Below are positions 33,344 to 38,464 of a stretch of 38,464 nt of DNA, piece by piece. This DNA is from Chryseobacterium gleum (GTDB lineage Bacteria; Bacteroidota; Bacteroidia; Flavobacteriales_D; Sanyastnellaceae). Position numbers and translations under genes: made by a program. The notes beneath the pieces are model-generated. The model saw only the letters and a program-made list of their open reading frames with translations, was not told the DNA's origin and searched no databases. The stretch is from contig CAMCHP010000024.1 in the NCBI GenBank assembly GCA_945874695.1, positions 1-38,464 of the forward strand, in the 5' to 3' direction. The number at the start of each line of letters is the position of its first letter. Position 1 is the stretch's first letter.

Positions 33344-34299
33344 AAGATTTGCAAAGTAAAGAGTGCGGTAATTACAGCATTGCTTCCCGTGTTGGGTAAT
33401 TGTGTTGGCTCAGGCTGCGCGCCGTCATCGAAGGTTGTGCGCAAGAACAATGTTGTACCTGAAGCATAAGCGCTTAAGTTCACCGAAGCTCTGTGCCAAT
33501 AGGTGACAGAGGGGGTAGTAAAACCGGGCGCAGTGATTGAAGCACCGCTGACGAAACTTAGTGGTGCGGCGGTTGGAAGCAACTCCAAGGTTGTTGCGAC
33601 TTGCAATTCATTCACAGCCATATTCTGCGGCGCGGTATTGTCATCGGTTACGGCAACCCAAATGTCGATTGTTGTGGCAGGAACGAGAATCGGACTTACG
33701 CCAACACTTTCAGGGTCACGCTCATACGGGGTTGATGTGGTGCCGGATGGAAACACCAGCAAGCCTTCAATGGTAGGCGGAAAATCGACACTACCACTCC
33801 CAGGAATATTGCCATACATATCAGGTGCGCCTGCGTTAATCCATGCGCTGAGGGCGGCTAAATAGTTATCGCGCTGAGCGTCCCAATCTGAATCAGCATC
33901 GACCACAAGCGGCATCATGCCTGATGTATTCTCAATTTCATTGGTCAGGCGTTCATAAAGCAACGATGCGCTTACATTTCCCGGCACCACCCGGTAATCA
34001 AACGAAAACTGAGCGTCATTGGCAATGACCGGATGGTTAACCAAGGTATTGTACGATGAAGATATTGTGTTGAAGTGGGGTTCAAATGTTCCGTCATGGC
34101 AGCCACTGTTTGCGCATGTCGGCTTGAACACTTTGGCATGCAACCACGCAAAGTTGTCGGCTGGCAATACATCTGCGGGAAGCTGTACGTCGACATTTGG
34201 TTCAATCTCCGCGTACGGATTGACAACCTCTTCAGGTTTGCAAGCCACGAGCACGACGGCAAGTACAGCAATGAAGGAGATGTTTCGCAATGCTCTCAT
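33340..34299 (-). CDS. Lipoprotein with CX4CH cytochrome-like (PSCyt-type) domain
   Basis: A 319-residue lipoprotein (lipobox LVAC, Cys20). Residues 50-160 follow the planctomycete-cytochrome pattern: PTCANSGCHDG, with Cys62, Cys67 and His68 in a C-x4-C-H spacing, then RVVPGNVSASLLYERL, then GMMP (Met128 or Met129, a possible distal ligand), and LSAWINAGAPD. In the usual form the motif is CxxCH; CX4CH does bind haem in some cytochromes c3. The remaining ~150 residues are beta-rich and end in LQIL. Whether haem is attached is an inference. Downstream of DUF1501 with a 4-base ATGA overlap. Confidence 0.8.
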   Translation of the reverse strand: MRALRNISFIAVLAVVLVACKPEEVVNPYAEIEPNVDVQLPADVLPADNFAWLHAKVFKPTCANSGCHDGTFEPHFNTISSSYNTLVNHPVIANDAQFSFDYRVVPGNVSASLLYERLTNEIENTSGMMPLVVDADSDWDAQRDNYLAALSAWINAGAPDMYGNIPGSGSVDFPPTIEGLLVFPSGTTSTPYERDPESVGVSPILVPATTIDIWVAVTDDNTAPQNMAVNELQVATTLELLPTAAPLSFVSGASITAPGFTTPSVTYWHRASVNLSAYASGTTLFLRTTFDDGAQPEPTQLPNTGSNAVITALFTLQIL

Positions 34300-35630
34300 A
34301 TTAAATCGAACAAAGAATTGGTACCATTGGCGACCATGCCCGCAGCTTGTACTTCGGGTTTAACGCCTAATATGTCAGCCACGGTCATCATGCTGTCGCT
34401 GACGCCACCGACCGGATTGTTCTCACTGCCAACCACAAGATTAGCTGGAACATTCGGGCCAACCATCAGGGTGAAAACGCGCAGCGAATTGGCATCGCTG
34501 TGATCGTAAGAACGCCAATCATTCTCATCAAGAATGTTGTTCGGTTGAAGATTTCGACCACATTCCGGGGTGCAGATCAACGTGGTGTTGCCGGCCATTT
34601 CAGGTATTTGGGTCTGGATGAAGTTCCAAAGGTGACCAACCGCGTGATCTGCGCGGTGCAAGTTGCCAAGGTATCCTGTGAAATCAGAATGGCAGGTATC
34701 AACAGCATTGAGGTTGATTACGGTTAAGGCGGGTTTAAATTCCCGAATGACTTCACACGCATAACCAACAGTTGCTGCATCACCATTGTCGGTCACAGGA
34801 GGCATGGCGATTGTACCATTGTTCGTTCGGGTGAACATTTCTTCCATGAAAGCCTTGATTTGCTGCTTTTCTTGGTCGGTGTTCCCTAAATTGTCAAGTC
34901 GGCCGCCATATTGCTCAAAGCTGTTATCGAGGAAATACTTCAACTGATACATCGGTGCCAACTCATTTTCGGGGTGGTAAACCTTCGCATCACCCAAGAA
35001 GGCTTGACACGTTTCATTGAAGGTAATGGTAGGGGCGAAGAAGTTCGCGCCATAGGCCGAACCGTAATTGCTGTGTCCAGAGTAGTTCAAAAGCGGAACT
35101 GAGTTCATGATTCCGTTGCCTACAAACCACACGTCGGTTGCGTTATAGCCACCATGGCGACGGAGGTACTCAAAAATGGTCGGATTCAACGGCCGCTGTT
35201 TCAAGCCTTGGGTGGTTACGGTACTTCCTTGAACCAAAGAGTTTAGTCCGCCAAAATGCCCGGCGCTCAAGGCCGAAACTTCAGGAAATAGGGTGCCTTG
35301 TGACTGCAGGGTACTTGATAAAAGCGAAGGAATAGGGTTCAAACCACCAAGCCCAGTGCCATAAACGATCTTTTGCGTGGGCGCATCACCTGTTAACATG
35401 TTGTACATGATGTTACCGGCATAGGGTTCATTTTGCTGACTGCCATCTAAGTAGCGCTGCAAAACGCTCTCTTGTTGACGAACACCTCCTGCAAACATGA
35501 CAAGCACCACATGGCCACTCATTCGCCGACCCGAAGCCGCGAACAACCTTCCGCTCGGGAGAATATACGGCGCAGCGATTGCAGCTGCCGCCGCAGCACC
35601 CGTTTTCTTTATAAAGTCACGTCGTTTCAT
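34296..35630 (-). CDS. Tat-exported DUF1501 protein
   Basis: A 444-residue protein with a twin-arginine signal (MKRRDFIKKTGAAAAAAIAAPY) that argues for export of a folded or cofactor-bearing protein. ATG 35630 was chosen because the signal begins there. The mature part is DUF1501, an alkaline-phosphatase/sulfatase-superfamily fold: HVVLVMFAGGVRQQESVLQR near the start, and DENDWRSYDHSDANSLRVFT toward the C-terminus. Its substrate is unknown. In planctomycetes DUF1501 genes accompany DUF1549/DUF1553 and cytochrome-domain genes; here a similar set is encoded by separate lipoproteins. It begins 4 bases past the stop of the 165-residue lipoprotein. Confidence 0.9.
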   Translation of the reverse strand: MKRRDFIKKTGAAAAAAIAAPYILPSGRLFAASGRRMSGHVVLVMFAGGVRQQESVLQRYLDGSQQNEPYAGNIMYNMLTGDAPTQKIVYGTGLGGLNPIPSLLSSTLQSQGTLFPEVSALSAGHFGGLNSLVQGSTVTTQGLKQRPLNPTIFEYLRRHGGYNATDVWFVGNGIMNSVPLLNYSGHSNYGSAYGANFFAPTITFNETCQAFLGDAKVYHPENELAPMYQLKYFLDNSFEQYGGRLDNLGNTDQEKQQIKAFMEEMFTRTNNGTIAMPPVTDNGDAATVGYACEVIREFKPALTVINLNAVDTCHSDFTGYLGNLHRADHAVGHLWNFIQTQIPEMAGNTTLICTPECGRNLQPNNILDENDWRSYDHSDANSLRVFTLMVGPNVPANLVVGSENNPVGGVSDSMMTVADILGVKPEVQAAGMVANGTNSLFDLI

Positions 35631-35634
35631 ACGG

Positions 35635-36132
35635 TCAGTAATAAAGGTATTCGTTGGATAAGGCAAATGAGAAATAGACAATCTCCGGAGTTACATACGG
35701 ATTGGTCGTGATGAAATTCCGAACGTAAAGTTTCTCTGCTTCAGTCGGATAGCGCACGTAGAATCGAATGTAGGTGTCTTCAATGAAAGCATCCAAATCA
35801 AGGTTCATTTCTTCCACGGTTGGAATGAGCACATCGGGTTCATTCATGAAGTTACTAATGATCACTTCGCGCGCCAATTCTTTGTCTCCAATCGATTCAA
35901 TGCAGGTGTTGATCGAGAAAATATCATTCGCCGATAAAGCCGTTTGAAACAAATTGGCATGCAGAATGGCCACATATTGCTCGTTGGTTTTCATCTTCTC
36001 TTTCCCCGCACTCGAGGGATAAAGCTCAACGTCATTCAAAAGAAAAAGCGGTTCGGGCTCTTTCTTACAGCCTGCAGCAAGCACGAGGCACAGCACAGGC
36101 ACGATGCATTTAATTAAACCCTGCATACTCAT
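35635..36132 (-). CDS. Lipoprotein with DUF4214/DUF1549-like end module
   Basis: A 165-residue lipoprotein (LAAGC lipobox, Cys22); ATG 36132 overlaps the previous gene by 23 bases, ATG 36126 is an alternative. The C-terminal part (about 121-164) reads YIRFYVRYPTEAEKLYVRNF, ending with FALSNEYLYY. This R-x-P-T-x-x-E ... S-N-E-Y pattern resembles the helical module of DUF4214 and the tail of planctomycete DUF1549/DUF1553/DUF1800 proteins. The first half is helical and carries the same register without the RxP. No function is known. It lies between a related 302-residue lipoprotein and the DUF1501 gene. Confidence 0.75.
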   Translation of the reverse strand: MSMQGLIKCIVPVLCLVLAAGCKKEPEPLFLLNDVELYPSSAGKEKMKTNEQYVAILHANLFQTALSANDIFSINTCIESIGDKELAREVIISNFMNEPDVLIPTVEEMNLDLDAFIEDTYIRFYVRYPTEAEKLYVRNFITTNPYVTPEIVYFSFALSNEYLYY

Positions 36133-37018
36133 CTGAAATTAAAATGGTGCGTTGAACAGCACTGAAATCAAGGTTGTTTTCCAAGGTCTCAGCAGCAATG
36201 AAAACTTCTTGTGAAGTCGGATTTCGTGAGAGTAAAGATTGATAGGCCCAAATGACCATACCCTCGTAAAACTCACCCGTAGAGGTCAGAATTTGAAGAT
36301 ATTCGAGTTTGGTTTGGGCGACCATACCAAATAAAACCGAAGGTTCATTCAATTCTACAATTTGATACGCCTGGTCAAATTCAGGTTGCGTAGGAAATCG
36401 AAAGAACGAGTCGTCAAATGACGCATTGATGAAGTTGAATGCATTCATGTTGATGTCGTCATACACTGCATTAAACATCATTCTGCGGGCAAGTTCAGCG
36501 ATACTGATTGCATCATTCTGGTAAGAAATTCGCCCCACCATGAGTGAATCCAAACGCAAAGCCTCGGCCATGTTCATGGCATAGCTGGTCATATCACCGT
36601 TCAATGAATCCAATATCGCATTGCCGCGATACAGGCCATAACGCTCGTTAAGCAAAGCTTCTGAAGCCCCTTCGATATAACGCGCTTTTAAATTTTCGTA
36701 TAACTTAACAACGTAGGCGCGTCGATAACTGCTGTCACCGTCAATGAATTCAGTGCTAAACATTAGCCGATCAACAAGTTGAGTGCGCGAGCTTGCGCTC
36801 AAATTGTTCGTACGCAAGAAGGCGCGATCGCTTTCCATTTCAGCATCTAAAGGCTCGCGACCAATCAAATCGATATATACACGATTGATGTAATTGTTAA
36901 GCACTACCGTCGAAACCCCAGCGTATTCAGGAATCGTATTGTCTTCGAATACAACTGGTTCTTTTTTACACGATGCCAAAAGCACGAGCGAAATAAAGAG
37001 AAAGAGTAAAGGCCTCAC
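36110..37018 (-). CDS. Lipoprotein with repeated DUF4214/DUF1549-like modules
   Basis: A 302-residue lipoprotein (lipobox LLASC, Cys17) and the first gene of the unit. Three segments share a pattern: about 47-91 (VYIDLIGREPLDAEMESDRA ... LMFSTEF), about 206-250 (FRFPTQPEFDQAY ... STGEF) and about 258-301 (SLLSRNPTSQEV ... ILISDEYAGF), that is F/R-x-P-x-x-x-E followed ~35 residues later by S-x-E-F/Y. The second fits least well. This resembles DUF4214 or DUF1549-type helical modules. Not a recognised enzyme; an adaptor or anchor role is an inference. It overlaps the next gene by 23 bases. Confidence 0.75.
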   Translation of the reverse strand: MRPLLFLFISLVLLASCKKEPVVFEDNTIPEYAGVSTVVLNNYINRVYIDLIGREPLDAEMESDRAFLRTNNLSASSRTQLVDRLMFSTEFIDGDSSYRRAYVVKLYENLKARYIEGASEALLNERYGLYRGNAILDSLNGDMTSYAMNMAEALRLDSLMVGRISYQNDAISIAELARRMMFNAVYDDINMNAFNFINASFDDSFFRFPTQPEFDQAYQIVELNEPSVLFGMVAQTKLEYLQILTSTGEFYEGMVIWAYQSLLSRNPTSQEVFIAAETLENNLDFSAVQRTILISDEYAGFN

Positions 37019-37036
37019 ATTTGCACGTTTTGATCT

Positions 37037-37049
37037 CGTTAAATTAACG
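37037..37049. repeat. 13-bp palindrome upstream of the lipoprotein/DUF1501 unit
   Basis: CGTTAA-A-TTAACG is a perfect inverted repeat with 6-base arms. It lies 19 bases before the first lipoprotein ATG and just downstream of a possible -7 element, a position suited to an operator. Confidence 0.5.
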
Positions 37050-37061
37050 CTTTTTAAGAAT

Positions 37062-37069
37062 CAAAAGTT
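37062..37069 (-). promoter_or_regulatory. Possible -7 element for the lipoprotein/DUF1501/adhesin unit
   Basis: Minus-strand AACTTTTG, one base off TAnnTTTG, 43 bases before the first ATG at 37018. The 75-base gap is the only sizeable break before the unit. Confidence 0.3.
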
Positions 37070-37093
37070 GCAGCAGGTAAGAATAAATAATGC

Positions 37094-38464
37094 TCACTTC
37101 ACATGAACAATTTGTTGTCGTTGAACACCATCTACATTTCGTAAATGCACGTAGTAAACACCTTGTGCCAGTGTGTTCAAGTTGATTTCCGCCTGAACGG
37201 CGGGATGGGGATGTACATAAACAAGTCGTCCGAGGGCATCATAGAGCATAAGCTCAGCAATAGCTGAGCTTGAACGTATGTAAAGAACATCTTGCGCCGG
37301 GTTTGGATAGATTTGCGCCAAATCCGAAGTTCGCTCAGCGACAGAAACAACAATCACTAGAATCGCTGCGCCCTCTGCGATACATCCGTCTGGAGAGATT
37401 GCAACCACATGGTATTCGCCATTATCAATCGGCGACCACGAACTGTCAGTCTGATTTGGGATCAAATTCCCATTCAAATACCAGGCCAATGTGTTACCCG
37501 TGCAATTGGAACAACTGAGCACGTTTATGTCTTCATTGTAGCTTAACTCTGGTTCCTCAGGTAGTGGGTATACCTCAATCGGACCTAATTCGTAGCTGCT
37601 AAAATTGCCACTCACCTCATATTCATAAGTAACAAAGTAGGTTCCTGGCTCATCAAAGTCGAGGGTGAATGTGTCAACGCAGGTTGATTCGATTAAGGTA
37701 CCATCCAAATAAAATGCGCAACTACCACCCTCTGAGAGTGCCGTTTGATTGAAGAATGTTACTGAATGTGGTAAACAACCGGTCGAATCAGTTGAGCTCA
37801 AAAAGGCAACGCTGTAGATGCACGATCCGTCATTCACATTGGAATCAGGATTGAAGTTTTGGGCATTTGGGTCGTTGCAACCCGGGTATTCACATGAGCC
37901 GTCATCGACGGTAGCGTTGGCATTGAAGTTGGCTGCATCCGGATCGGTACAACCGCTGAAAAAACAAGATGCATCTTCAAAGTTTGCCGCTGGATTATAA
38001 TTATCAGCATTTGGATCGATGCACCCAGAAAATCGGCATGAACCGTCGTCAGTATCCGCCGCGGGATCGTAATTCATTGCCGATGCGTCAAGACAACCGG
38101 GAATACTGTTACCGGGGAATAAATGTGCGCGAACAATTGGTGCTTTTAACAAGTAGAACAAACCGTTGATCTCCGGATAGCGAATGAGGGAAGCTTGCGC
38201 CGTTGCATCGCCACTTCGGCCTACATAAAAGCTGCTGCCCACATCACTGCCGACCATCACAGTGTACATGAATTCAGGATCGGTGATGATGTCTTCTTGG
38301 AATTGTAAATGCACAATGCGCTCCGTACCAATTTCATTGATGTCCCAGGCATTCACCTCGTAGGGGTCGGTAATTCCAATAATGCTGTCGCGCGAAATGT
38401 TGTAAACGATCCCATAGATCATAGCTCCGGGCTGTGTAGGTGCTGTCAAGGCAACCCCAATACT
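37094..38464 (-). CDS. T9SS type A-sorted protein with Cys/Asp-rich repeats, 5' end missing
   Basis: The frame is open to the right edge, so the start is outside; at least 456 residues are visible. An N-terminal part with YTVMVGSDVGSSFYVGR is followed by four repeats (see the repeat entry) of the G-C-x-D-x-x-A-x-N-Y-x-P-x-A-x-x-x-D-G-S-C type. These resemble thrombospondin type 3-like calcium-binding repeats and are common in Bacteroidota secreted proteins. A PKD/Ig-like region (FFNQTALSEGGSCAFYLDG ... DEPGTYFVTYEYEVSG) and a Cys-containing Ig-like unit follow. The tail is a type A sorting domain (IYPNPAQDVLYIRSSS ... GRLVYVHPHP ... GVYYVHLRN). Secreted or surface-bound; function unknown. Confidence 0.88.
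   Translation of the reverse strand, partial: SIGVALTAPTQPGAMIYGIVYNISRDSIIGITDPYEVNAWDINEIGTERIVHLQFQEDIITDPEFMYTVMVGSDVGSSFYVGRSGDATAQASLIRYPEINGLFYLLKAPIVRAHLFPGNSIPGCLDASAMNYDPAADTDDGSCRFSGCIDPNADNYNPAANFEDASCFFSGCTDPDAANFNANATVDDGSCEYPGCNDPNAQNFNPDSNVNDGSCIYSVAFLSSTDSTGCLPHSVTFFNQTALSEGGSCAFYLDGTLIESTCVDTFTLDFDEPGTYFVTYEYEVSGNFSSYELGPIEVYPLPEEPELSYNEDINVLSCSNCTGNTLAWYLNGNLIPNQTDSSWSPIDNGEYHVVAISPDGCIAEGAAILVIVVSVAERTSDLAQIYPNPAQDVLYIRSSSAIAELMLYDALGRLVYVHPHPAVQAEINLNTLAQGVYYVHLRNVDGVQRQQIVHVK
37814..38098 (-). repeat. Four ~24-residue GC-x-D...DDGSC repeats
   Basis: The units read GCLDASAMNYDP..DDGSC, GCIDPNADNYNP..EDASC, GCTDPDAANFNA..DDGSC and GCNDPNAQNFNP..NDGSC. Each has two Cys and several Asp/Asn, the pattern of small calcium-binding repeats. 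The second has Ala in place of Gly before its last Ser-Cys. Confidence 0.85.

Noticed and set aside
28402-37018. Reading the DUF1501/adhesin region as a recently acquired island
   Set aside because: No integrase, transposase, tRNA or flanking repeat, and base composition looks like its neighbours.
37814-38098. Repeats near the right edge as a CRISPR array
   Set aside because: The periodicity is in-frame protein repeats with diverged DNA, not identical direct repeats with spacers.

Overview
The window reads as chromosomal DNA of a Bacteroidota bacterium, most likely a Flavobacteriales lineage (Cryomorphaceae/Schleiferiaceae-like; the family is an inference). The evidence is type IX secretion sorting domains of both kinds (type A tails and a gliding-motility type B tail), a PorP/SprF protein, Bacteroidota-specific families (DUF3822, DUF4197, the Nudix-pyrE-SRPBCC block, the amidase-MCE-Fe-S block), a Bacteroidota-type LptD, and many TAnnTTTG -7 promoter elements 16-26 nt ahead of start codons. 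I saw no phage, IS element, CRISPR array, tRNA or rRNA, and no gene-free stretch longer than 300 bases.

Layout. 1-2911 (+): DUF3822 (5' end missing), rsmD, coaD and an exported thioredoxin-fold protein, all overlapping. 2913-5338: a Nudix gene (-), then pyrE and an SRPBCC gene (+), then birA (-) meeting the SRPBCC gene tail to tail. 5428-9505 (+): a tight operon rsfS-ftsH-DUF2007-cdsA-psd closed by a perfect hairpin terminator; it joins ribosome silencing, membrane proteolysis and phosphatidylethanolamine synthesis. 9579-12268 (-): a T9SS-secreted Asp-box protein behind a DUF4197 lipoprotein. 12460-16450 (+): a TonB-dependent receptor with a CC-x4-C motif, cinA, and rpmB with its terminator. 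16462-19966 (-): fabG, a large VWA-like membrane protein and a YdcF/SanA-like protein. 20039-24471 (-): amidase, MCE/MlaD-like protein and a two-gene membrane Fe-S electron-transfer module. 24531-28405: lptD (+), pabA/trpG (-), ridA (+) and a 55-residue membrane micro-protein (+).

28402-37018 (-) is the most unusual part. It is a run of seven genes, nearly all overlapping or within 4 nt of each other. In transcription order: two SCK/GCK-type lipoproteins with repeated R-x-P-x-x-x-E...S-x-E-F/Y modules, a Tat-exported DUF1501 protein, a lipoprotein with a CX4CH haem-like motif, a small lipoprotein, an 1165-residue type B T9SS adhesin with a CUB domain and seven tandem repeats, and its PorP/SprF partner. 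Upstream, running off the right edge, is a type A T9SS protein with four Cys/Asp-rich repeats. The gene set resembles the planctomycete DUF1501/DUF1549/PSCyt clusters, rebuilt from lipoproteins and fused to an SprB/SprF-like surface-export unit. It is my main candidate for an undescribed system. Its function cannot be read from the sequence.
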